Assembly (NCBI RefSeq): GCF_032854445.1
Contig: NC_088300.1
Coordinates: 14,017,570-14,081,569 of the forward strand
From: Liolophura sinensis
Lineage: Eukaryota > Mollusca > Polyplacophora > Chitonida > Chitonidae
Length of the DNA stretch: 64,000 bases
Reading direction: 5' to 3'
Made by a program: the position numbers and the translations under genes. This document shows positions 1 through 11,030 of the stretch, piece after piece (the stretch's first letter is position 1; each line of letters starts with the position of its first letter). The notes beneath the pieces were generated by a model. The model was not told where the DNA came from, made no database searches, and saw nothing but the letters and a program-made list of their open reading frames with translations.

Positions 1-548
1 TTGACCGAGCTGAAAATCGTATTGACCGCATTCACTGGGATAGTGCAGCGGTGGAGATATATAGCCGCTAGCATGACGTCATGACTGAGGAGAGCTGACG
101 ACGGTCGTTTCTGGTAGCAAAATGGAAACTCCCAAGAATTCATTTATAGCAGAAATGTAATGCTCTGATGATAACAAAATACAGCCAATTAAAAATAAAT
201 ATTATTAATAGACTGCTTTCGCACTGTCAATAACAATAATAATAATAATAAACTTTATTTAGACTCAATAGTCCATTGTTCAAGTAAGGCCGTTCTTCTG
301 TGGAACTGAGAATTTAATTATATACATTTTACAAACATATATATGTGCAAGTCAAATAAGTTACAATCACATCACATGTATCAATGATTGGGGATCTTCG
401 AGTTGTATTTTTCATTGGGTGGACCCATATTTTTACTCTGAAAATGTTTTACCCAGCAGTTAGCGAAACGCGCTTTTCTGTATTACTTCACCGACCAACA
501 TAATTCTGCAACCTCTATAACGGTAGAAATTGTCAAGCTCTGACTTAC

Positions 549-1795
549 CCAAGGAAAAAGTGCACATCATCACCCCTTCTACTTCCCCGACTGATGAACC
601 CATATTTAGCGCCCGACAATATAAAAGAGGGATAAGAGGGTTCCCCTCAATAGGGTGCGTACACTTCGATGCCATGGTATTCCACGTCCAGTTTGGTGGA
701 CAAGCACCTTCTCCTGCAACACAGGTTTAAAATCAGTTTAATTCGTGTTAAACAGGAAGGCAAGGTCATAACTTTTGTCCAGTGAGGTAGTAAAATTAAA
801 CAAAGCTGTGGCTTTGCGGCAGACAGTCCGCTCTGGGCCTGTTTTACAAAGCTGTCCCGCGGGGACTCCATAATCGAGTTGGTTAGCGTGCTAACGCAAG
901 GCAATGTCTGAGGAGCCTCTCACCAATGCAGTTGCTGTGAGTTCAAACCCAACTCAGGCTGGCTTCCTTTCCGGTCGTGGGAAGGTCTTCCAGAAACCTG
1001 TGGTTGGTCGTGGATTTTCCCTAGGCTATGGCCAATTTCTTCCCACCATAATGCTGGCCGCCGTCGTATAAGTAAAATATTTTTAAGTACAGCGTAAGAT
1101 TCCAATCAAATAAATGTATAAAGAACGTCATGGACATTTGCGTGTACATTGCTTCACTACTTGTTGTCATGGAAATTACGCTAGGCTCGTGTTGGCACTG
1201 TTGAGCAAAACAGGCCCAAATTCCTACACCAATCATACAAATGAACAGATCTTGGATAGGATGTTGAATACTCATCAAACTAAAACAAACAAAAAAATAA
1301 AGAAAAGTTGCTATCTACAAGTAATTTGTCTTATTTCTCTTTACGTAGGACTTCTTAATAAGTATATAATCATAATAATGACATTTAAAAGCCGTGTTGT
1401 TATGCACACTAGTAAGGCTCACAGTTTAACGTAGGACTCATCGTATGCTACATGTACACGATTTGGATAATTTTAAGGGTACCACTATCGGAGAGTAAAG
1501 ATGATAAAGAACGGGCTTGTTTAACTCTCAAATCAGCGATAGGCTTACACAAGATCAAACAAAGAAACACGAAGACAATTGAATAAGTACAGTACATATA
1601 TCTGAACAAAATATACAAATAATACAACTGGCAATGATTTACAAAGAAGTACAAATAATTACACAAATCAAATAAATAAATACATACACAGCGAGGAACA
1701 GGATCTATCAACAGTAAGTTATAAATTGTTTTACCTTGAGTTAGTAGGAGTAGCAGAGTCAGTGCGCAGAGTGTTAGTAGCCGGACAGAAGCCAT
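549..1795 (-). CDS. Small secreted four-cysteine peptide, paralogue A (3' end probably off the window)
   Basis: Exon 1 (1795-1735, 61 nt) encodes a 20-residue signal peptide, MASVRLLTLC followed by a leucine run, and stops after the first base of a Gly codon at a GTAAAA donor. Exon 2 (713-549) follows a TTGCAG acceptor and reads G-E-G-A-C-P-P-N-W-T-W, then KCTHPIEGNP and YCRALN, ending EGVMMCTFSL before a GTAAGT donor in phase 1. Cysteine spacing is C-x12-C-x14-C-x17-C. The same exon lengths, phases and spacing recur in paralogue B at 7.9-9.8 kb. The reading frame also stays open past the donor to a stop at 460, so a two-exon form is possible. A TTTTCAG acceptor at positions 9-15 would give an intron of the same size as in B, so a third exon probably begins at 9 and leaves the window. 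I recognise no family. Secretion is inferred from the signal peptide; the function is unknown. Confidence 0.6.
861..1114 (+). mobile_element. tRNA-derived SINE, diverged full-length copy
   Basis: It matches the window's main SINE in order: a tRNA-like head with ggttagcgtgctaacgcaag, a B-box-like gtgagttcaaaccc, a middle with gggaaggtcttccag, the core ccaccataatgctggccgcc and a tail ending aatcaaataaat. Several substitutions and small deletions mark it as an old copy. It lies in intron 1 of secreted-peptide gene A. Confidence 0.85.
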
Positions 1796-1832
1796 GGAGC
1801 GCGGTTGATTTGATACCTCCCAGGCAGTCCTG

Positions 1833-1839
1833 TTTTATA
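1833..1839 (-). promoter_or_regulatory. TATA box of secreted-peptide gene A
   Basis: TATAAAA reads on the minus strand 38 bp upstream of the start codon at 1795. Paralogue B has TATATAAG at a similar distance. The 5' UTR would therefore be only a few bases long. Confidence 0.5.
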
Positions 1840-4395
1840 CATGACCGCATCTTGCTTTAATAGACTCCCAACGATTTCAGTTAACATCAGAACATGTGTC
1901 AACAAACAAACAACATGTAGCGACAATTAAGATGGCATCAGCTGCTTTCAGTTAAACGCATTCTTTTCTTCATCAAATTATGGGTGAAGACGCAGGAAGT
2001 TTTTGTCCAAGACACCACACGTTGACCCTCCCACAACAAACGCCATTCTGACATGTTGATTTCTTGTTGATCACGATGAATACAGTTGTAACAGCTGTTG
2101 AAGGTCGATAGATGGCGCTCTGGAGTGCTTTGTCCAGTGATTACCATTATACCCGAATGTAACGCTAGGTATGAACCAGAGCAATACAATTACTCTTAAA
2201 GAGAGAAATTCAATGTTTACATCTGCAGTAAGACCTGATAACTTTTGATGACGACAGCGGATAACATCTGACCGTGGATGAATTTTGCCCTGGACACACT
2301 AGAGCGCCCACGTCTCGTAAATACGTATTTAACCTGCCGACGGGTGCTTGGAAGTTTTCTTTTGTGTTACTGAGATGTCATCTCCATGGTCACATCAAAT
2401 AAAAACAAGTTTTTATCGAAATAACAGCAATCGATTCCGTCAGAATAAAGCGAGGATCAGGGTATGGTTATAATACGAGTTCATAAAAAACAATGCCAAT
2501 TAAATAAAAAGCATCGAAAAATTTTAAAAGACATAACTCATGAACGTATGCCATATTTGTCTAAAGGGATACAGAATCGACGCTGATTTGTTGACAATGT
2601 AGATAACGTCTCCTGGGTTAAACCTTAAGCCTTGGTCACGCTTGAATAAATCTGTCATTTACCTAAAATTAAGCTTAGGCCAGACATAACCTGTTCTTGC
2701 TTCACACCAGATAATAAGAATCGATTCTGTATCTCTTTAAGGACAAAATTCTATTCATTTTCGATAAATGACGTCATTTGTACATGTAATACTACATACC
2801 AGTTTGTAAAAAAAATTTGGAACTTAGTTGATATCACCGTGGTAGATACATGTATGTGCGACAACACCCACAGCTTATATTCAAATATAACCTTATCGTG
2901 TATTTTCTGTGACGGTAAATGCGTATTCGCCTGGGTTCTGCCCGGAGTATATTTATGCGTTGAAACAGGCATTCGTATACCCGCCGTCGGTCACTAATCG
3001 CAAGGCCAATTCCCCAAACGACGTATAACACAACCCACCAAAGAACTAGGAAAGTACATGAAGTACAAAAATATGACGGAATCAACAGCTTTCAATGATG
3101 TTGAAAAGGTGCAGGGTATGTTCTAGGCGACTGAAATCAGTATTCAAATCGTTTCCCGTCCTAGAATATCAGTTGTCGATAACAAAACATATACCTCATT
3201 TGCGTTTTGATTGCAACTGTCCATATATCCAACGTAGCGACCCAGTTCAACACGATGAATATACAGTTCCCAGCTCCGGATTAAGCGAAATTAGACACAA
3301 TCATGAAACAGATCACAAATCTTTGGCAAATAATTGACTACTGTGTATGGTCACGGATCAGGAATGCTGTTCCAGCTATTTTCAACAATAAATTGGAGGA
3401 TTTTTTTGGCCGGACTTTTTTATTCCTCTGCCCTTTGCAGGGTGCCATTTTTAAGTGCTGGTCTTAAAGTGTATGAGTAGTTTTGGTTGGTGGGAATTCG
3501 TTGAAAATTGGGCGGATGCGGACAGTTAGAAACGAAGTAAAACGTCAGGGTAGCAAGCTGGCTCGTCAAAACTCTTCTTTCAGTTTAGTGGTAGACTCTA
3601 ATTAAAAAATGCTTAACCCCTTGAAATCTTCACCACTGTGTCACAGGGCAAGAGGGTCTTGGTATATATATATATATATAGGTACTACATGTAAGTCAGT
3701 GGACAATAAATTTCCATCAAATGTCAGATGACATATGTGACATTGGTCGAAGGCAAATGAACTTCTTTACGATGATTTTTGGTAGGTTCTAGTTGAAATT
3801 TTGAACAAAGTGAAGATAGATTTCGGGGTTTGTAATTCGTTCCCAATCTGACGTGCACGTCACGAACTTTTGTTTCTCTTGTGAAAGGTATCGGGTGCTT
3901 TCACAGAAAACGGGTTACGCCGTGTTCACACGGTGCGATTTATCGAATTCTACATATTGTTTGAAACAGAGATCGTCCTTTTTCATTCTGCTATTCGCAT
4001 TCGAGGAGTTTAGTTTAAATATTAGTTTAAACTTATTTTAATGAAAATTATTGACAAATGGTTTAGATTACAAGTTCTACAACTTCTAAAACCTTCGTAA
4101 AAATGTATACAAGAGTTGACGAAAGACATATTTGTATTGCATTAATATAGTAGAAATAAATATGGGCGGGAAGAGTTTACCAGACAAGTACAGACGGGTG
4201 GGAAAATATTATGAAAAGTAAAGAGTGGAAGTGTGCGGCATTTTCGACAGGGTGGCCGCAACTACGATCGTAATGGTCATTTAGATCGGCTTTGTAGAGG
4301 TCAAGATTCAGTTGACTGCAGTGAAGTCTTAGATTTTTTTGGACAATGTGTATTGTCCATTGGAGAGTCAGAAAGAACGTGGGTTGACTAATAAA
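1840..4395. other. Intergenic DNA upstream of gene A
   Basis: No gene is supported here; the ORFs are short and show no recognisable motif. Positions 2111-2128 carry AGATGGCGCTCTGGAGTG, which has a close counterpart the same distance upstream of paralogue B (10139-10156). A (TA)n microsatellite sits at 3663-3680. The rest is AT-rich sequence without visible structure. Confidence 0.5.
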
Positions 4396-4587
4396 CTCTG
4401 TCAAAAAAGAAACGCAACCCCCGTATTTTAGAGATTTTAATATTTAGTTTTAGGACGGCACAACTTTTTTCTTATTGAAGACAGAAGTCAGAAATTTGGC
4501 AGAACAATAATCAAGATGGCCATGTTTAAAACTGTCTTTTCAAAAGTCATATCACAGACACCAGTTGCTCACCAGGGGGCGTCTTCC

Positions 4588-5595
4588 TCAGTATCTCGTA
4601 TGACCACCACGAGCTACAATCACTGCACGGCATCTCCTTGGACAAGAACGGATAATACGCCGGATTCTCTCCTGGGGAATGGCCCTCCACTCCTCCTGTA
4701 AAGCAACGGCGAGCTGTTGAAGCGTCTGTGGCGGTGGCTGACATTGAGGCACGTGTCGATCCAGAGTATCCCACAGGTGTTCAATAGGGTTGAGGTCTGG
4801 TGATTTAGAGGGCCACGGCAAGACATTGACGTTGGAATCCTGCAGAAAGTTCATTGTTGCACGTGCAGTATGAGGCCTGGCGTTGTCCTGTTGAAAAAGC
4901 TGTGTCTGTCGGTCAATAATCGGGAGAAGGTGAGGCTGTAACACGTGGTTGATGTAACGTTGGGCTGTCAGGTTCCCTGGAACGATCACCAAGTCTGATT
5001 TCTGGTTGTACGAGATGGCTCCCCAAACCATAACACTGCCTCCGCCAAATCTGTCCACCTGCCGGACGCAGATGGGCGCAAAGCGTTCATGACGTCTCCT
5101 ATACACACGCTGTCTTCCGTCGTGACGTGTCAAAAGAAAACGGGATTCATCAGAAAACCAGATGCGCCTCCAGATTTGTAAAGTCCATATCCTTACGTTG
5201 TTGCACCACCTGAGTCGTAGGCGTCGATGTAAGGGGCGTAGTACAGGTCCAACAACTGGTCTACAGGCACGTAAACCCGCTTCTTTCAGACGGTTCCTAA
5301 TCGTTTGAGCCGACACTCTCCTCAAAACTGGTATTTGTGTGGCAGTCACGGTTGGTAGGACATGCCGATTACGGAGGTGAAGGACCCGGATGTACCGATC
5401 TTGAAGTGGGGTCGTGATTCTTGGCCTTCCACTTCTCGGGCGATGGTTGGTCGATTTAAAGTTGTTGTAACGGCTCCAAAGTCGGGATATCGTTGTTTTG
5501 TGAACATTTAGGTGTCGTGTAATAGTACCAAAACTTTCTCCGGCTTGAAGACGACCAATGGCGATATTTCGGTCGGCAGCACTCAGTCGTGGCAT
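4588..5595 (-). mobile_element. Tc1/mariner transposase, uninterrupted DD34E ORF (335 aa)
   Basis: The ORF encodes a DNA transposase that would cut and paste its element at TA sites. From the N-terminus it has a helix-turn-helix (RNIAIGRLQAGESFGTITRHL, then KTTISRLWSRY), a GRPR AT-hook-like motif near residue 60, the first catalytic Asp in WFSDESRF, the second Asp in QQDNARPHTA and the Glu in SPDLNPIEHLWD. There are 34 residues between the second Asp and the Glu, as in the Tc1 group, and VMVWGAIS is also typical. I chose the start MPRLSAADR at 5595; the frame is open upstream to 5667 but that extension does not look conserved. The length is normal for the family (about 340 aa) and there is no stop or frameshift. 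A likely end, tgtcaaaaaagaaacgcaac, lies at 4399-4418 beyond the 3' end of the ORF. I could not find its inverted partner near 5.65-5.85 kb, so one end may be lost. It lies between the two secreted-peptide genes. Confidence 0.93.
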
Positions 5596-5669
5596 TTTAC
5601 CGACTGCCTTTCGTCGACGAATATATGAATAAAATACGAAAGCACATGGGCTTTTATACACCCCCACAC

Positions 5670-7300
5670 TATAACTGCCATTGACATTATTTGCATGTGA
5701 ATGGTTCTGTGTGCGACGTCAACAGGGTCAGTCCATGCGTTGTGAAGTCATAAGCAATAAAATACACTTAGGAGAGAAAAGGCAGTTGTTTGGATGGTAA
5801 TCTTCATTAAAAACGTGTATAATTCCATTACATTTGGCTAAAATTTAGTTTGGAAGCAATTACAACAGAGATCGTAATTTCATTTTAAAATTTCTCAGAA
5901 AAATTCGCCCCGTCTAGAGGCGGCTTTCTTCAGAGGGAATCGAAAAGTGGAACAAAATCATGACAAACTGCTCTACGGTGAAGTAACGTCAAGTATAACG
6001 TAATGCTACCGACGTTTTGACATTCTCACAGCTTCCATTCTTTGAAAACAACATGTCTAGTGGAAGTTTTACCTCGCGTAATGTTTACGACTTTCTCTGG
6101 TCCGTGGAGAAGACCACATTTTGACACTTATAAAGTCAGCTCTTGCATGACATCTCTTTCATTAATGCAAAACACGCAAATTCAACATTAGACATGTTGC
6201 AGACAAATGATTATAACTGGAGGAAATAAAGCACTAAACTCAGCCTTTATTAAATATATTAATTTGATGTTTCATGTACATTTGTAAATAACACCAAGAG
6301 TAATTAATGCTCGTGCGTGCCAGATAAAATGATTAGTTTAAAACTGTAATGAAGCTGCCATCGCCACGGCCCTTGGCTGCGTCCAATATTACATTGTATA
6401 GTTATAGGGGTGTTACATAATAACGTGACTTTATGTGAGTCTGTCTTGCACACTGAAGATGCACAATCGGACTGGTCACAACAGGTCCATCCTTATATTA
6501 TTTCCATACTGTTGAGAATGAATTATGGTCTTCATTCTTAAGAAAATGAGGGCATGGGAATATATCTATTGTTTGACAACCTATACCTAACTGTTTCGGT
6601 CGGACATTGGTGGAGGGAGTTCAAACTAGATTGGAGGCAATATCTAAGGCTTCAAACACAGCAACCCTCATATCCATGTACTTTTGTTCAGTAACAACCT
6701 GGGGTGTCATATCTAGTTCCGGCTACAAATTAGCCGTCTTAGACTTCAGTCACACTCAAGCCTAACTTCAAAGCATTTTACTTTTTAAATTTAAATTTTT
6801 TTACCTACCTCATACATATTTAAATTTTAATACCATGAGTTGTCTCTCAAACTTCCAATCAAAGATCACATATCAGAATTGTGATCTGGGTGCATGATTA
6901 ACCGATCGAGGTGTCCACTACCCGGATGTGTGTCTGAATTGTGACCATTTCAGTTCGGACTTGTTCCTCTGCGACTTTTCGTCAGGGGTATTGCTAGTAC
7001 ATTTCTTCAATGGTCACTGTCTGGTTTACTCCACCTTGTATCTTGACCAATATCATATATAAACATTCCTCTTCGACCTGTTCAGAAAGCACGATGATAT
7101 GTTTACATGATTACATCTTAATAATAAGCTTAATTAATAAGCTTTCATGGAAGGCATATTTGCGTATTTTATACAGCCGCAATTCTGTGACAGACACAGA
7201 CGTCGATTACCTTAAACTTAAACTTCTGCTATAAGCGAACGGAAATAAGAATGCTGGAATAAGAATAAATTTTTACACATATACATACACGACCAAGCTA
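5670..7300. other. Intergenic DNA, no gene seen
   Basis: There is no supported coding region. A stretch near 6735-6790 (gtcttagacttcagtc, then caagcctaacttcaaag) resembles the arms of the foldback element at 14143-14296 and may be a remnant of that family. Otherwise nothing is recognised. Confidence 0.4.
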
Positions 7301-7308
7301 AAAGACGT

Positions 7309-7554
7309 TCGAGGGGCCTCCGTGGCTCAGTTGGTTAGCGCGCTAGCACAGCGTATTGACCCAGGAGTCTCTCACCAATGCGCTCGCTGTGAGTTCAAGT
7401 CCAGCTGATGCTGGCTACCTCTCCGTACGTGGGAAGGTCTGGCAGCAACTTGCGGATGGTCGAGGGGTTTCCCCCACCACAATGCTGGCCGCCGTCGTAT
7501 AAGTGAAATATTCTTGAGTACGGCGTAAAACACCAATCAAATAAATAAATAAAT
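7309..7554 (+). mobile_element. tRNA-derived SINE, full length, with 9-bp target-site duplication
   Basis: The copy is intact: ggggcctccgtggctcagtt head, gctgtgagttcaagtccag B-box, core, gagtacggcgtaaaacacc and an (AATA)n tail. It is flanked by aaaagacgt at 7300-7308 and 7555-7563. Its closeness to the consensus suggests a recent insertion. Confidence 0.93.
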
Positions 7555-7765
7555 AAAAGACGTCCTATCATCAACATTTTTGAATTTAATATATACATTC
7601 TACATATATTGTAACTGCATGTATACATCGAAAGTTACCTTAGTGTAATGTTTCCCTATGAGGAAATTAAAATCTTATACAAAGAACACAAATCAATTTA
7701 GTCCGACGTCTCTAAAATGATTTACCAAAGAATTAACAAAATCGAGGAAGCTTATATCATATTTC

Positions 7766-7771
7766 TTTATT
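7766..7771 (-). terminator. Polyadenylation signal of secreted-peptide gene B
   Basis: AATAAA reads on the minus strand about 110 nt downstream of the exon 3 stop codon (7881-7883). It supports the three-exon model of gene B. Confidence 0.5.
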
Positions 7772-7880
7772 TAATATTTGAAATGTTGTACAACTGTTCA
7801 AAGTCTTCAAGCAGCTACAAAGATAGTTTTCACCGAGACAAGCCGAGTAGTTTAGATCTCGTGACCAGGAATGCTGCGCC

Positions 7881-9801
7881 TTATCCGGGTAGGCCGCCTC
7901 CTCCCAAACCTCCTGTGTTTCCAGCTGAAAAATGTAAAAATAATGGTCGTATACGCGTAATGCCTTTATAACAGGCAGCAACTAATAACAACTGCACCAA
8001 CTGTTCATTATTAACATCATATAGTGTTCAAAATTCTAATACATCGACCAATAATTGTAAGGAGCCTGTGCATCTTTCAGTATTACAAAGTCCTATCTGT
8101 ATCGATTTAATCCCCCAAATGTGTTTCCTGAATAGAACGTTCACGCTATATAGTATTAAAAGCTATTAAAACAGCGCACAACAGACAACAGAGAACATAT
8201 AACTTTAAAATTTTATTACAGACCAACATAAATGACGATTCGTTCCGACTTTTGCGGTCTAAGTTTTTTTTAATCAACCATGTGCAAAAACAATCCGTAT
8301 TTTGTAACTTGTCAATTTTGCACCAAAAATGCTTAACCAGTCTGGACACATTGAATGTGCACATGCCCGCTCGAACTCTTTAAGAGGAGACAGTGTGGGT
8401 CTGTTGCGAAATGGCTCGAAGACGCTTTTGATGACAGAACAGTTAAGTTACCGAGCACACATATTTGCACTCCTTCTGTTTCGTGGACTCTCGCTTCTAT
8501 ATTAAGCGTCTGACAATAGAACAGAGGGTCAGCGGGATTTCCTCTGATGGGATGTGTACACATATTTATTGATGGGCTCCACGTCCAGCCTGCGGGACAA
8601 GTACCTTCGCCTGAAACACAAGTGTATAGATGTATGAGAAATAAAAATGAAACAGTTTGAAAATACTAGTATGGACAAACTGAAGGAGGGTCTGTATCAA
8701 GACAAGACATTGAAAACATTTTGATGCTCAGTACACCCACTTTCATGACATAATCCATCAATATTTGATGCATTTACTGATTTGATTATTTTTTAAGCCC
8801 CACTCAAGAATTTTTCACTTATACCTAACGATGACAGGCAGGTTTATGCGTGGGGGAAACCGAGCTGCCCCGGAATAAACCTCCGGCCTGTGGCAAGTTA
8901 CTGGCTAACTTTCTCACCTCTTTCACGCACATCATTTTCTTTATTTAGTATACATAAACAGTGTTTCGGTGTTTTGATCTGAATTTCTGACAGAATGAGT
9001 TGGATGAGCTATGTTTTAAATGATCACTACGTCGAGAATGGCGAAACTACTTTGGACTTATGACGTTGGCTGGCTCCCAATGTCTGCATTGTTACGGCAC
9101 CATGCCTAGAAACGATGTCCAAAAATGTTTGTAATTAAGACCATAACTACACCGGTGCGTACGGAATCCAACTGTGGATATCCTACAATTTACGCCTTTT
9201 GGAGACAGTATTAGGGATACCTGAAAATTTCTCGATCGCTTGCGTTCTGATAATAAATAATACCAATGCCATTTATTATTTCAGACCATGGTCTAAACAT
9301 ATAAACGCACGAAGAAATTTTAAATTATTTTCTCTCAGTATTCACAGTACGGGGTGTGTCCAACGTAGGCATCACGAAGAGCGTGAACCGTGATAACGAC
9401 CACTCAGTTTTCACGCGGCCAGAGCCCTTGGATTATTGCCCTAAAATGTGAAAATCTGGTGGAAAGTGAAACACATTCAATCGATAATGAATACTTACCC
9501 TAACTGTTGAGTTAACACGTTATTTAACACTGGGAGAGAACAATATAAAATTGCTTCGTGCGTTTATATTTTCGTTGAGAATACATTATTTCAGAAACCG
9601 TTATAGACGAATATCTACTGTTTTACATGTTGTCCGCATGCTGTTACAGCTGATGCAACATTCTTACAGAATTTCTGTAATACATCAACTCGGTGATCAG
9701 TAGGTACCCACAGACAACAGTTAGTGACAGACTGACTCACCTTGAGCTAGTAACAGTAGTAGAGTTACTGCGCAGATTTTCTGTAACCCGTGGGAAGCCA
9801 T
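7881..9801 (-). CDS. Small secreted four-cysteine, glycine-tailed peptide, paralogue B
   Basis: Three exons join in phase: 9801-9741 (61 nt, signal peptide MASHGLQKIC plus a leucine run), 8610-8452 (159 nt) and 7924-7881 (44 nt). The product is 87 residues, about 66 after signal removal. Exon 2 reads G-E-G-T-C-P-A-G-W-T-W, then MCTHPIRGNP and FYCQTLN, ending EGVQICVL. Exon 3, after a TTTTTCAG acceptor, adds A-GNTGGLGGGGLPG and a TAA stop. Cysteine spacing, C-x12-C-x14-C-x17-C, is identical to paralogue A. A TATA box lies 48 bp upstream of the start and AATAAA 110 bp downstream of the stop. The size, signal peptide, paired cysteines and Gly-rich tail are compatible with an extracellular effector such as an antimicrobial peptide, but that is inference and I recognise no family. 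The exon 2 frame stays open to 8333, so a retained-intron form would be 112 aa. Confidence 0.6.
8793..8932 (-). mobile_element. Second SINE-like element, fragment
   Basis: It begins with the same 3' tail as the main SINE (cactcaagaatttttcacttat on the plus strand). The body differs: gtttatgcgtgggggaaacc, then gagctgccccgg and gtggcaagttactggc. Two SINE families sharing one 3' core is the likely reading. It lies in intron 1 of gene B. Confidence 0.5.
9286..9584. mobile_element. Foldback MITE-like element flanked by 11-bp direct repeats
   Basis: A left arm (about 9297-9340, ataaacgcacgaagaaattt) is repeated in inverted orientation on the right (about 9530-9575). Both sides carry attatttcaga (9275-9285 and 9585-9595), like a target-site duplication. 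A related half copy lies at 42246-42357. There is no coding capacity, so it looks like a non-autonomous DNA element. It lies in intron 1 of gene B. Confidence 0.5.
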
Positions 9802-9848
9802 TACTCACAGCTCGTCAGATTTCTCTTAGACAGTCATGTTTTACGATC

Positions 9849-9856
9849 CTTATATA
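9849..9856 (-). promoter_or_regulatory. TATA box of secreted-peptide gene B
   Basis: TATATAAG reads on the minus strand 48 bp upstream of the start codon at 9801, matching the placement in paralogue A. Confidence 0.45.
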
Positions 9857-10138
9857 GTTGTGTCTTATACACGTGTACACGCAACTGTCATACCATAATA
9901 CACGCTGGTCACTGAACAAACAATGGACATCAAGATCGCCGCCATCAACAAAGGTCATGCGGCAACAACAATTATCTCAAGATGGCACTTAGCAGTTACT
10001 TCATTATGATTGATTAAGTCCGAGACATTACAGTTAGTGCAGCTCTCTTAGTGCCTTAGTTTGACCAGATCATTTCAAGTTCGACAACATCAACGGAATT
10101 ACTATAAACAGATTTGACAGCTGTTTCTCAGTGTCAAC

Positions 10139-10156
10139 AGATGGCGCTTTGAAGTG
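10139..10156. promoter_or_regulatory. Upstream element shared by genes A and B
   Basis: AGATGGCGCTTTGAAGTG here matches AGATGGCGCTCTGGAGTG at 2111-2128. They lie about 340 and 320 bp upstream of the two start codons. Nearer the genes, aagatggcac at about 9970 and aagatggcat at about 1930 also correspond. These may be promoter elements kept after the duplication, or simply duplicated DNA that has not yet diverged. Confidence 0.4.
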
Positions 10157-10246
10157 GTGCCGCCAATTGTTACTGGAATAAACGGTAAAATTCAGTATTT
10201 ATCGCCAGCAGCCTATTCTTGTCTTTCAATTCAACTTTGTAAACTA

Positions 10247-11030
10247 TTGTCAATAACAGGTTTTCACCTCTGATACACAGAACGTTCACCCCTCACTCTT
10301 AGATGCACCTAGATGAAACTTCAAAAATTATCGGCAGGAATGTCTTCTTTTCTCTGAATTCGACTATTATTCTCCAAGGGCTTCGCGCAGTCAAAGACAA
10401 GAAGACTCTGACAAGAAAGGTGCGGTGAACCATTGTCAGTGAGATATTCCCAATCTGATACACAGAGCGTTCACCTTTCTGACTTATCCAAGTACCTACA
10501 TAAACGGCCATAGACACTAAACTTCCACTTTTATCGGCAGCAATGTGTTCGCATCTTTAAGTTCGACTTTTATTCTCGACGGACGCCTTGCAGTTGAAAA
10601 CAACACTGATGAGAAAGGTGCAGTAGACTATTGTCAATAATAGATTTTCACATCTGATACACAGAACGTTAACCTATCACTGTTAGACGTACCTAAGCAA
10701 TCGATCAGATAGTAAACTTATACTTCTATCGGAAGCAGTGTGTTCTTATCTTGGAATTTCACTGTTATTCTCGACGGGCTAAAGTCACTGAAGAGCAAGA
10801 GCGGTAAACGATTGTCAATCACAGATTTTCACATCTGATCCACAGAACGTTCACTTCCTTTACTTAAATATACCGAAATGTCAATGACGGCTTTAATATT
10901 TGTAGGCCGCAATGGGTTCTTTTCTAGAATTCGATTCTTAATTGTGACGGACACCCGCAGCTGATGAGAAAAGCAGATGCAATACACCATTGCAGATAAA
11001 ATATTTTCAATTTTAATACCCAGAAAGATT
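10247..11030. repeat. Degenerate tandem array of about 185-bp units, four to five copies
   Basis: The phrase attgtcaataacagattttc plus ctgatacacagaacgttcac recurs near 10247, 10433, 10631, 10813 and 10989, so units are 176-198 bp. Other parts also recur in order: ttatcggcagcaatgtgttc, attctcgacgg and gatgagaaaggtgca. The units are well diverged from one another, so the array is old. It starts about 450 bp upstream of gene B. I recognise no coding function. Confidence 0.75.

Noticed and set aside
1448-1734. Extension of the gene A signal-peptide ORF to 115 residues
   Set aside because: Past the GTAAAA donor the translation becomes low-complexity hydrophobic and AT-rich, while paralogue B splices at the same place.
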